This document shows, piece by piece, positions 1 through 5,666 of a stretch of DNA of 12,642 bases. Position 1 is the stretch's first letter. Every line of letters starts with the position of its first letter. The stretch spans positions 1-12,642 of the forward strand of contig JAJYLK010000010.1 of assembly GCA_021787775.1 (NCBI GenBank). Direction: 5' to 3'. A program made the translations under genes and the position numbers. The notes under the pieces are model-generated. The model did no database searches. It saw nothing but the letters and a program-made list of their open reading frames with translations, and was not told where the DNA came from. This stretch comes from Actinomycetes bacterium. GTDB taxonomy: Bacteria; Actinomycetota; Thermoleophilia; BMS3ABIN01.

Positions 1-1
1 C

Positions 2-82
2 GATCTGCATTTCTTGATGCCCAATATCGTTAACAGCTGGCGGGAATTGAACTTTCGCCAAATTTCGTTGAAGCGTTTATAA
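2..82 (+). CDS. 3' end of an unidentified gene (partial)
   Basis: One forward frame is open from the window edge for 26 codons and stops at TAA 80-82. The encoded tail (ending RQISLKRL) is not recognised. It lies 43 bases before the MNT gene on the same strand and shares its AT-rich composition, so it may be the end of an upstream gene of the same module. A chance open frame of this length is entirely possible. No function is proposed. Confidence 0.22.
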   Translation, partial: DLHFLMPNIVNSWRELNFRQISLKRL

Positions 83-125
83 GATGTCCGCACAAAGATA
101 TAATATCTGTCAAAAATGGAGATTC

Positions 126-452
126 ATGAGCAATCTAACTAATCATGAGAAAAAGGCTTTGACTGACTTTCGCGACGTCCTAGTGGCGGACTTCGGGGCG
201 CTAGACGTACGCCTTTTCGGGTCTCGTGCGCGTGGCGAGGGCGATGAAGAATCGGATCTGGATGTTTTTATCGTGCTTCCTCAAATCGACTGGGAACTGG
301 AGAAAAAAATTTACGGCCTCTCTTTTGATATTAGTCTGAGACACGCTGTTCTTATTTCTCCGATTCTCTATTCTCAAAGTGATATCGAAAATCCATCCAT
401 AATGATTTCGCCGCTTTATAAGACTGTTCAGCGAGAGGGCGTGAAGATTTGA
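126..452 (+). CDS. Minimal nucleotidyltransferase (MNT domain), MntA-like antitoxin
   Basis: A 108-residue protein with the Pol-beta-type minimal nucleotidyltransferase core: GSRARG at residues 32-37 followed by the metal-binding pair D44/D46 in ESDLDVFIV, with D68 as a possible third carboxylate. In MNT-HEPN (HepT/MntA) toxin-antitoxin systems such proteins neutralise the HEPN RNase partner, in characterised cases by transferring AMP to it. ATG 126 is chosen because GGAG at 118-121 precedes it closely; an in-frame ATG at 84 has no clear Shine-Dalgarno. Its stop overlaps the likely TTG start of the HEPN reading frame, the usual tight coupling. Composition is more AT-rich than the rest of the window, suggesting separate origin. 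The domain call is firm; the antitoxin role is inferred from the neighbour. Confidence 0.85.
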   Translation: MSNLTNHEKKALTDFRDVLVADFGALDVRLFGSRARGEGDEESDLDVFIVLPQIDWELEKKIYGLSFDISLRHAVLISPILYSQSDIENPSIMISPLYKTVQREGVKI

Positions 453-607
453 ATGATGACTTGAGAAGCCTCGTAGAATATCGACTTGATGAAGCAAACG
501 AATCGATAGAGGAAGCAGTTCTTATGCTGGAGGGAGACAAATCACGTGGTGCACTTAGCCGGGCTTACTGTGCAATGTTTTATGCAACCCTGCATGTACG
601 CGGTTGA
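449..607 (+). pseudogene. HEPN-domain toxin (HepT-like), truncated
   Basis: After the MNT gene a forward frame, best read from TTG 449 with AGAGGG at 434-439 upstream, encodes about 52 residues that look like the first helices of a HEPN domain: VEYRLDEANESIEEA, then SRAYCAMFYATLHV, matching the conserved RAYYAMFYA helix. HEPN proteins of this type are usually about 110-140 residues and carry the catalytic RX4-6H motif further on; that part is absent. The frame hits TGA at 605-607 exactly where an inverted repeat and GC-rich sequence begin. I therefore read it as a 5' fragment of a toxin gene broken at about 600. The RNase active site is missing, so it should be inactive. An assembly join would give the same picture. 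Confidence 0.7.
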
Positions 608-654
608 GATTGCTCCTGCTCGCTCAGCCACTGGCGCTGCGGGCAATCTCTTTT
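606..654 (+). repeat. Inverted repeat / possible terminator at the HEPN break
   Basis: GAGATTGC at 606-613 is exactly complementary to GCAATCTC at 643-650, and TTTT follows at 651-654. The interior contains a smaller hairpin around GCCACTGGC. Read on the plus strand this resembles a weak intrinsic terminator. It also lies 3' of hgcB on the opposite strand, where no U-tract follows. The overall form (GAGATTGC ... GCAATCTC with a GC-rich centre) recalls dispersed intergenic repeats seen in many bacterial genomes; that comparison is from memory. Confidence 0.55.
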
Positions 655-722
655 ACCGAACGGCCTTTTCCACCCGGTCGAAGAAGTGTTGATCGCCGGC
701 AATATTCGTGGCCAACCCGGCC

Positions 723-1025
723 TCAGCAGCAGCTACTGCCGCCGCCGCTTTCGCCGGAGTCACAGCCGCAGGTCGGCTCGCCGCCAGTGAGCATGCCGTT
801 GATGATCGCGGAGGCGCAGCCAACCCCGGCGTCCACACTGATGGCGCCAGCCTCGCAGTTGAGCGCGCAGGCGCCGCATTCCATGCAGCGATCGATATCG
901 GTGATTTGGGCGCGCCGGTTCTCAATGACAAAGACCTGGTGCGGGCAAACCTCCACGCACATGCGGCAGCCGGTGCATTTGCCGGCGTCGTAATCCAGCG
1001 TGGCGGCTCTGGCAAGATATTTCAT
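723..1025 (-). CDS. hgcB: HgcB, ferredoxin partner of the mercury methyltransferase
   Basis: A 100-residue 2[4Fe-4S] ferredoxin. The first cluster motif is C17-x2-C20-x2-C23-x3-C27 (CTGCRMCVEVCP); the second is C47, C50, C53, C57 (CMECGACALNC). C70 (GVGCASA) matches the additional conserved cysteine of HgcB, and the chain ends in the diagnostic vicinal pair C99-C100. HgcB is thought to deliver electrons that reduce the HgcA corrinoid and to bind Hg(II) or methylmercury through these terminal thiols. An extra pair, C86-x-C88, sits in the Gly/Ser-rich tail. The chosen ATG overlaps the hgcA stop in an ATGA arrangement with GGGGG upstream, implying translational coupling; an in-frame ATG at 1037 is a less likely alternative. 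Identification is strong because HgcA is adjacent. Confidence 0.93.
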   Translation of the reverse strand: MKYLARAATLDYDAGKCTGCRMCVEVCPHQVFVIENRRAQITDIDRCMECGACALNCEAGAISVDAGVGCASAIINGMLTGGEPTCGCDSGESGGGSSCC

Positions 1026-2146
1026 AAAATCCCCCATCCGGTCAGCCTGAAAGCAATGAGCAGCAGAACGCTGCCGGCCAGCGCGGCGATATAAAGCGGC
1101 ACCGCGTACTTCAGCTCCTTTTTTACCCCGGACATACCAGTATATGTCGTCGAGCCGGTGAACTGCAGCGCGAGGTATGAACTCAGCGCCGGAAAGAGCA
1201 GCCAGGCGGCCGCCAGCAGCAGCCGGTCACCCAGGGCTGCTGACACGACCGGCAGGAACGACGCCGCGAGCATCGACGCCAGCCCGGCGAGCCAGCCTTT
1301 GACTGCGAAGGAGCGACCGGGGATGAACGGCAACAGAACCGGAGTCAGGAAAGCGCCGGCCAGCACCGAAACCAGCCCCAGGAGCAGGAAAGGAAAGCCG
1401 CCACTCCAGGCGTCGGCAAAGATTATGCCCTGCCGTCCCAGCCCGAAAAGCAGCAGCGCCGCCGCCGCGAACCAGGGATATTTTTTCAGCGCCGGATTCA
1501 GCTCCATCGGCGTCAGCACCAGGCGGTCCCGGATGCCGAAGCGGACAGTGCTCATGGCAGCCGTCTTCCCGTAGCCGGCCTTCACATAGGCCGGGATGTC
1601 GGCCGCGCGCACCGGCCCGAAATACGCCTTGAACCCGGTGCGCTGCCGTACCTCCCTGGCATTGACCCCCGGCGCGCCCAGCTGGGGAAGGATCACGCGG
1701 CGATGATTGACAACATCGGCGAGATGTGTTTCCAGGATGCGGCGCACCAGCTCGCGGGTGCCGAAGGTCCCCTTGCCGGCCGCGCACCAGACGTTGATGC
1801 CCCGCGTGTCCAGGACGAGGATCCAGAAGTCGTGCCCGCCCAGCCCGCTTCTGAGCGTATCGAAGCTGAGCTTGTAATTGGCGCTCACCAGGACGTCAGC
1901 TTCCCCATCCGGCTCGCCGAACGCATACAGGCCGGGCTCCACGCGGTAACTGTCGCGGAAGCCGCCAACCCGGCACCTGAAGTGCTCCCACCGCTCGGCC
2001 CGGGATGCAGCGGCTGTGACCCGGCCGGCGATCCGGGGCGGTCCGGGCCTGCCCGCCGCGGCGGGCGCTTTTGACATCATTTCCATGACGTCCCGCAAAA
2101 GCGGACCGTTGCCCGCAGCTCCAGATTCCGGGTCTTTTTCAGTCAT
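1022..2146 (-). CDS. hgcA: HgcA, corrinoid-dependent mercury methyltransferase
   Basis: A 374-residue protein with the HgcA architecture: a cytoplasmic corrinoid-binding domain related to CdhD/CFeSP (about residues 40-215) and a C-terminal membrane domain of about five helices (roughly 224-242, 250-275, 282-304, 307-328, 347-369). The signature cap-helix motif NVWCAAGKGTFGT occupies 118-130; C121 is the residue that serves as lower axial ligand to cobalt in characterised HgcA. The loop TGSTTYTGMSGVKKE near 330-344 is also typical. HgcA transfers a methyl group, supplied through methyl-corrinoid, to Hg(II), forming methylmercury. The ATG has AGGA eight bases upstream. It lies 37 bases after arsR and overlaps hgcB, so the three genes are one operon. 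The N-terminal ~40 residues are variable and of unknown role. Confidence 0.95.
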   Translation of the reverse strand: MTEKDPESGAAGNGPLLRDVMEMMSKAPAAAGRPGPPRIAGRVTAAASRAERWEHFRCRVGGFRDSYRVEPGLYAFGEPDGEADVLVSANYKLSFDTLRSGLGGHDFWILVLDTRGINVWCAAGKGTFGTRELVRRILETHLADVVNHRRVILPQLGAPGVNAREVRQRTGFKAYFGPVRAADIPAYVKAGYGKTAAMSTVRFGIRDRLVLTPMELNPALKKYPWFAAAALLLFGLGRQGIIFADAWSGGFPFLLLGLVSVLAGAFLTPVLLPFIPGRSFAVKGWLAGLASMLAASFLPVVSAALGDRLLLAAAWLLFPALSSYLALQFTGSTTYTGMSGVKKELKYAVPLYIAALAGSVLLLIAFRLTGWGIL

Positions 2147-2183
2147 GGGTCAAGTCCTTCGGCAACAGGGTTTCCAGAGGGCG

Positions 2184-2528
2184 TCAGCAGCAGGGAGCCG
2201 CTTTTTTCTTTGACAGATATGCCCGCAGCCGCCGGCGGTCCTCTTGGACCTGGGCCAGCTGCGAAAGATCCCTGCCCAGCAGTTCCAGAAGATTCTGCTG
2301 GATTCCGCCCCCGGCCGACAGGCGGTAATGCATCCAGACTTCCCGGCGGCGATCGCTGACCAGGCTGGAATTCCTCAGATAGGCCAGATGGCGGGAGACG
2401 GTCGACTGGGGCAGCTCCAGAACCGCCACCAGGTCGCAGACGCACAGCTCGCCCTCCAGCAGCAGACCCAGAATCCGCAGGCGCGTTTCGTCCGAGAGGG
2501 CTTTAAAGAGTTGCGCGGTCTGTTTCAT
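2184..2528 (-). CDS. arsR: ArsR-family metalloregulatory repressor
   Basis: A 114-residue winged-helix repressor. ALSDETRLRIL (10-20) opens the ArsR fold; ELCVCDL (27-33) is the classical As(III)/Sb(III) site with C29 and C31 in the alpha-3 region; PQSTVSRHLAYLR (40-52) is the recognition helix; and the chain ends in APCC (C113-C114), a further thiol pair. The family binds a palindromic operator and leaves it on binding metalloid. ATG 2528 is chosen because the ArsR domain starts there; longer in-frame readings run through the operator. It is first in the arsR-hgcA-hgcB operon and should autoregulate it through the palindrome at 2539-2556. Arsenite-responsive ArsR control of hgcAB is known from another methylator, as I recall; here it is inferred from sequence. 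Confidence 0.93.
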   Translation of the reverse strand: MKQTAQLFKALSDETRLRILGLLLEGELCVCDLVAVLELPQSTVSRHLAYLRNSSLVSDRRREVWMHYRLSAGGGIQQNLLELLGRDLSQLAQVQEDRRRLRAYLSKKKAAPCC

Positions 2529-2538
2529 GCCAACAATA

Positions 2539-2556
2539 TATCCGCATATGCGGATA
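2539..2556. promoter_or_regulatory. Perfect 18-bp palindrome, probable ArsR operator
   Basis: TATCCGCATATGCGGATA is its own reverse complement over all 18 bases and ends 11 bases before the arsR ATG. Its size, AT-flanked form and position fit an ArsR-family operator overlapping the promoter or 5' leader of arsR-hgcA-hgcB. No -35/-10 pair around it is convincing to me. Confidence 0.75.
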
Positions 2557-2665
2557 AAATCAATCCCGGCGGTCGCGGTCAGATGATCCGGAACCCGAGC
2601 GCGCCCTGGATCGCCTGGCCAAAGACATAGCCGACGCCGATGTAAATCCACTTTCCGGGGTCAGC

Positions 2666-2693
2666 AAAAGGGCCCCGGATAACGAGGCCCTTT
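2666..2693 (-). terminator. Intrinsic terminator of the small secreted protein gene
   Basis: AAAGGGCC at 2667-2674 pairs with GGCCCTTT at 2686-2693 around an 11-base loop. On the minus strand the stem is followed by a short T run (TTTT), 17 bases after the stop codon at 2711. This isolates the upstream gene from the arsR-hgcAB operon. Confidence 0.75.
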
Positions 2694-2710
2694 GTGGCTG
2701 ATATCTGTTC

Positions 2711-2947
2711 CTAGCAGCCAGGTGGATCGGGTACATGCATATGTCCCGGCACTTCCGCGCCCGCGAAGGTCGAGCTGGCGAGCCCGGGGACGATGTGCCC
2801 GTCCACGGACGGCATGCCACTGACATGCGCGTTGCACGAGCCCTGGTTCAGTGCGCTGGTGCTGTATGCGTCGGCGCTGGTGCTAAAACCCGCCAGCAGC
2901 GTCAACGCCATCATGGCGATCACAGCCAGAATTGCGATCTTTTTCAT
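2711..2947 (-). CDS. Small secreted protein of unknown function
   Basis: A 78-residue product with a clear Sec signal peptide: basic start MKK, a hydrophobic core (about 4-21) and a likely cleavage after SADA near residue 27. The mature part is only about 50 residues, with one cysteine near its start (GSCNAH), one at the very C-terminus (PPGC) and the His-containing stretch PGHMHVPD. A disulfide or metal binding is possible but not shown. ATG 2947 is preferred over an in-frame ATG at 2965 because AAGGAGAAGG lies just upstream of it, inside the longer reading. I do not recognise the family. It has its own terminator and follows another secreted-protein gene on the same strand. Confidence 0.7.
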   Translation of the reverse strand: MKKIAILAVIAMMALTLLAGFSTSADAYSTSALNQGSCNAHVSGMPSVDGHIVPGLASSTFAGAEVPGHMHVPDPPGC

Positions 2948-2977
2948 CTTATCCTTCTCCTTCATTGCTTGCTCTTC

Positions 2978-3007
2978 GGCCCAGGGCCCTCAAAGCGACC
3001 CTGGGCC
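2978..3007 (-). other. GC-rich hairpin between the two secreted-protein genes
   Basis: GGCCCAGGG (2978-2986) pairs perfectly with CCCTGGGCC (2999-3007) around a 12-base loop. No T run follows on either strand, so this is either a U-less terminator for the gene ending at 3091 or a leader structure about 30 bases ahead of the 2947 start. Confidence 0.4.
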
Positions 3008-3090
3008 AAGCCGTGTGTCATAAGCTCATGGAGCCTGACCGTTTGGGGAATGGGATTGGGACAAAGCGCCGGTTCCAGGAAAGAACCCTC

Positions 3091-3492
3091 TTAGCGCATC
3101 ATGCCCATGCCGGAATAGCTGCCGGAGCCGTAGGAGCCGCCCATCATGCCGGAGGTCGATCCGCTGATGGCGTAGCCGCCGCCGCTCGCGCTGCCGGTAC
3201 CGGTCATGGTGCCGGTAACGTTGTAGCTGGAGTTGGCGCCGCCCGTCATCGTCATGCTGTACGAATACGAGCCGGTGGCGCCGGTCAGCGTGCCGGTTCC
3301 CGTCAGGATGACCGTGCCGCTCATGGACATGCGCCTGCCGCCCATCATGCCGCCCTGGCGATAGCTGCTCATCAGGGTTTGTGAAACCGCTGTACGGGCG
3401 CCACCCAAGGCCACGGCCGGACCGGCTGACAGCGCCATAACAGCCGCCGTGACCACTGCAATAATGCCTGCCAGTGAAAGTCTTTTCATCAT
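3091..3492 (-). CDS. Secreted Gly/Ser/Thr/Met-rich repeat protein, unknown function
   Basis: A 133-residue protein with a signal peptide (MKRL then a hydrophobic stretch to about residue 24, likely cleavage near AVA at 28). The mature part is low-complexity, with recurring TGT/TGTG and SYSY units and clusters of methionine: QGGMMGGRRMSMSG near the start, SGMMGGSYGSGS and GMGMMR at the end. No cysteine is present. Such composition suggests an extracellular, surface or filament-like protein; the Met clusters could bind soft metals, which is speculation. A perfect AAGGAGG at 3497-3503 precedes two consecutive ATG codons; the second (3489) has better spacing and may be the true start. A promoter with an embedded palindrome lies just upstream. 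Confidence 0.75.
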   Translation of the reverse strand: MMKRLSLAGIIAVVTAAVMALSAGPAVALGGARTAVSQTLMSSYRQGGMMGGRRMSMSGTVILTGTGTLTGATGSYSYSMTMTGGANSSYNVTGTMTGTGSASGGGYAISGSTSGMMGGSYGSGSYSGMGMMR

Positions 3493-3529
3493 CTCGCCTC
3501 CTTGCGGGATTACCTTCTTGGCAGGATGA

Positions 3530-3558
3530 ATTATAAAACTACGTTACGTAGTAGTCTA
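3530..3558 (-). promoter_or_regulatory. Sigma70-like promoter with operator palindrome in the spacer
   Basis: On the minus strand TAGACT (3558-3553) and a consensus TATAAT (3535-3530) are separated by exactly 17 bases. The inverted repeat ACTACG-TAA-CGTAGT (3552-3538) fills almost the whole spacer. The start codon at 3492 lies 38 bases downstream of the -10. An operator here would let a TetR-, MarR- or MerR-like protein control the secreted-protein gene directly. A second short inverted repeat, GCTTA-TGT-TAAGC, lies upstream at 3573-3585. Confidence 0.65.
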
Positions 3559-3639
3559 TAGGTGGCTATTAAGCTTATGTTAAGCAAGTTAGGTGCGGCG
3601 CGGGAATCTGCTGCCTGGGCGGCCGGGGCCGCGGCAGAA

Positions 3640-4803
3640 TCAGGCGCGATGTTCGTGCGCCGGCATCTCCGGCTGCATCTCCGCCTGGTTCATCATCTTC
3701 AGCATGCCGATCCCGCCGGTCCTCAGGAACCTGACCAGCATCGCCAGCGCCAGCGCCAGGAACGCCGCGTTGAGAACGGTGGTGTAGTTCAGGCTGATGC
3801 CCGCGAAAACCGTCGAGAGGCCCCGCTTTTCCGGTATCAGGCCCAGGACGCCGAACAGCGCTTCGATGACGAAGCCCGCTATCGCCATCGAGATGTACGA
3901 ACCCGCCAGTAGGTAGAGACTCATCCTCATCCCGTAATATTTCCGGTAGATGTTGAGGATGGGCAGAATGATGAGGTCGGCGAAGATGAAAGAGATGACG
4001 CCGCCGAAGCTGATGCCGCCGTTCCACAGCACCACCGCCAGCGGCACATTGCCGATCGAGCAGACGAATGATATCAGCGATACCGCCGGCCCGATCAGCG
4101 GCCCCCATACCCTGGCCGCAAGACCGCCACCGAGAAACAGCGACTGCCAGAAGGAATCGGGCACCCAGGCGGCCAGCGCGCCAGCGATCAACAGGCCCAG
4201 AGCTATGTCCCGCCAGACGGATGCCCAGTCCATGAAAAAATACTGGCTGGTTGACGTCATGCCTTTTTTTGAGAATATCCGCCGCGGCAGGGAGCCGCCC
4301 CGCACTGACATGTCCATCTGCGCGTGGCCCTCCATCAGGCCCACCAGGCCCCTGTTTGCCTGCGTCCGCGCCGCTTCGACCAGCCGCCGCTTCAGAAAAA
4401 TGCGGAAGAAAAGCGCCAGCGCCACGATCATCACCGGACCGCCAATGAACTCCGCCAGCGTGAATTGCCATCCCAGCAGGATCGCCATGATGATGCCCAG
4501 CTCGACTACCAGGTTGGTGGAAGCGAACTCGAAGATGATGGCGGCGGTAAAGTCGCCGCCCTTCCTGAACAGTGACCGGGCGATAGCCACCGCGGCATAC
4601 GAACATGAAGATGACGCCGCCCCCATGACCGTTGCCATCGCCAGCGAGCGCGGCGAATCATCGGGCAGCAGCCGGGCCAGCTCCCGCCGCGAGACGACAG
4701 CCTGGATCACCGCGGAAACGGCAAAGCCCAGGATGAGCGCCCACAATATCTCCCAGAACATGTCGAAGGAGTTCGATAACGCATCGGTAAGCGAGTCGAG
4801 CAC
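3640..4803 (-). CDS. Predicted permease of the ArsP/YraQ (PF03773) family
   Basis: A 387-residue membrane protein built of two similar halves, each opening with a helix pair and a conserved cysteine motif: ASSSCSYAA (C67) in the first half and FVCSIGNVPLAVVLW (C248) in the second, the pattern of PF03773 permeases. About eight or more membrane helices are visible. A charged linker (about 138-195) separates the halves, and the tail is Met/His-rich (MLKMMNQAEM through PAHEHRA). Characterised ArsP members export trivalent organoarsenicals; most of the family has unknown substrates. The start is GTG with AGGAGG immediately upstream. It lies 32 bases after the stop of the MarR remnant and was probably co-transcribed with it. 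Given the nearby arsR-hgcAB, a role in metalloid or organometal efflux is possible but unproven. Confidence 0.82.
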   Translation of the reverse strand: MLDSLTDALSNSFDMFWEILWALILGFAVSAVIQAVVSRRELARLLPDDSPRSLAMATVMGAASSSCSYAAVAIARSLFRKGGDFTAAIIFEFASTNLVVELGIIMAILLGWQFTLAEFIGGPVMIVALALFFRIFLKRRLVEAARTQANRGLVGLMEGHAQMDMSVRGGSLPRRIFSKKGMTSTSQYFFMDWASVWRDIALGLLIAGALAAWVPDSFWQSLFLGGGLAARVWGPLIGPAVSLISFVCSIGNVPLAVVLWNGGISFGGVISFIFADLIILPILNIYRKYYGMRMSLYLLAGSYISMAIAGFVIEALFGVLGLIPEKRGLSTVFAGISLNYTTVLNAAFLALALAMLVRFLRTGGIGMLKMMNQAEMQPEMPAHEHRA

Positions 4804-4835
4804 GAGCCTCCTGTCCCCCGGCTCAGCAGCCGCCG

Positions 4836-5047
4836 CTAATGTTCGGCGGCTTTCTTGAGCCGCGGCGTCTCCTGGTAGAGGATATCCCCCGCGCGGTCAA
4901 GATAATCACGGATCAGGTCCAGCTGCTGCCGCGAATAGCCGGACTCCAGCTTCGCCATCGCCCGCCCCAGCGGAGCGAAGAGCTTGGCCACCTCTTTCAC
5001 CGTTTCGGGCACGATCTCAACCAGTACGCGCCGGCGGTCCCGGGTTT
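4836..5047 (-). pseudogene. MarR-family regulator, C-terminal remnant
   Basis: The minus frame ending at TAG 4836-4838 encodes about 70 residues typical of the C-terminal wing and dimerisation helices of MarR regulators: TRDRRRVLVEIVPETV, then LFAPLGRAMAKL, then YSRQQLDLIRDYLDRAG. The N-terminal dimerisation helix and the DNA-recognition helix are missing, and upstream of WWETRDRRR the sequence becomes the ABC permease read on the other strand. No start codon with a ribosome site exists in this frame before a stop at 5103. It cannot bind DNA as it stands. It presumably once controlled the permease gene 32 bases downstream, or the exporter now reduced to a fragment at 5048. Confidence 0.75.
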
Positions 5048-5653
5048 CCCACCAGCAACGTGCTCGACCTGTTCCTGCCCGGCATCCTGGCGCTGATGGC
5101 CTTCATGAGCGGCGCCAGCGCCGGCTTCGGTACCATCTTCGAGCTGCAGGCCGGCTACACCGAGCGGATCAGGGTGACGCCGGCCGGCCGCTTCGCGCTG
5201 CTGATGGGCCCGGTTCTTTCCAGCCTGACCTGGACTTATTTCTTCGTTACCCTGATCGTGCTGGTCGCCGTCCCCTTCGGCTTCCACATCCACATAGTCG
5301 GACTGCTGATCGCCTACGTCCTCCTGGGAATGCTGATGGTGCTTTTCGCCGCCTTTTCCATTTCGATCGCCCTGCTGACCAGAAAGATCAGCAGCTTCGC
5401 CGCGGTGGTCAACGGCATCAACCTGCCCCTGCTCCCGCCGGCGGGAATCATGCTGCCGCTGACGCTGGCGCCGGCCTGGATGCGCTGGGTTGCGCACTTC
5501 AACCCGCTGTACTACGTGGTTGAGGCCGACAGGCTGCTGGCCGCGGGCCAGTTGTGGGACAGCCAGATCGCCGAGTCGTTCCTGGTGATGGCCCCCCTGA
5601 CGGCGCTGGCCGTGGCCTGGGCGACCCGGGTGTACCGCAAAGCCGTCGCCTGA
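5048..5653 (+). pseudogene. ABC-2 type exporter permease (DrrB-like), 5'-truncated
   Basis: About 200 residues of an ABC-2 membrane permease: LDLFLPGILALMAF at the start, the cytoplasmic loop with YTERIRVTPAGRFALLMG, further helices, and the typical NPLYYVVEADRLL before the last helix. Family members are usually about 250 residues and begin with a cytoplasmic helix and first membrane segment; those ~60 residues are missing here. The in-frame GTG at 5060 could be a start but has no Shine-Dalgarno, and the partner ATPase gene normally found upstream is absent. The break coincides with that of the MarR remnant, which runs the other way. I call it a remnant; a shortened but expressed permease is less likely. 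Confidence 0.75.
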
Positions 5654-5666
5654 CCCCCGCGGCCGC

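Noticed and set aside
653..1015. Minus-strand reading frame overlapping hgcB, ending in a plausible-looking tail (ATNIAGDQHFFDRVEKAVR)
   Set aside because: Most of it is an out-of-frame shadow of hgcB. Only the last ~22 codons after the hgcB stop look protein-like, with no start and ribosome site I would trust; it may be a relic but is not supportable as a gene.
1227..1787. Long reading frames antisense or out of frame within hgcA
   Set aside because: Ala/Gly/Arg/Pro-rich translations typical of GC-rich shadow frames; hgcA explains the DNA fully.
2711..2713. Amber codon read through as pyrrolysine or selenocysteine-like recoding
   Set aside because: A terminator hairpin lies 17 bases downstream, and no recoding element or tRNA evidence exists in the window; an ordinary stop is the simplest reading.
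3575..4606. 343-codon minus frame overlapping the ArsP-type permease
   Set aside because: Same strand, different frame; the composition is shadow-like (Arg/His/Gly), whereas the 3640-4803 frame has membrane helices and family motifs.
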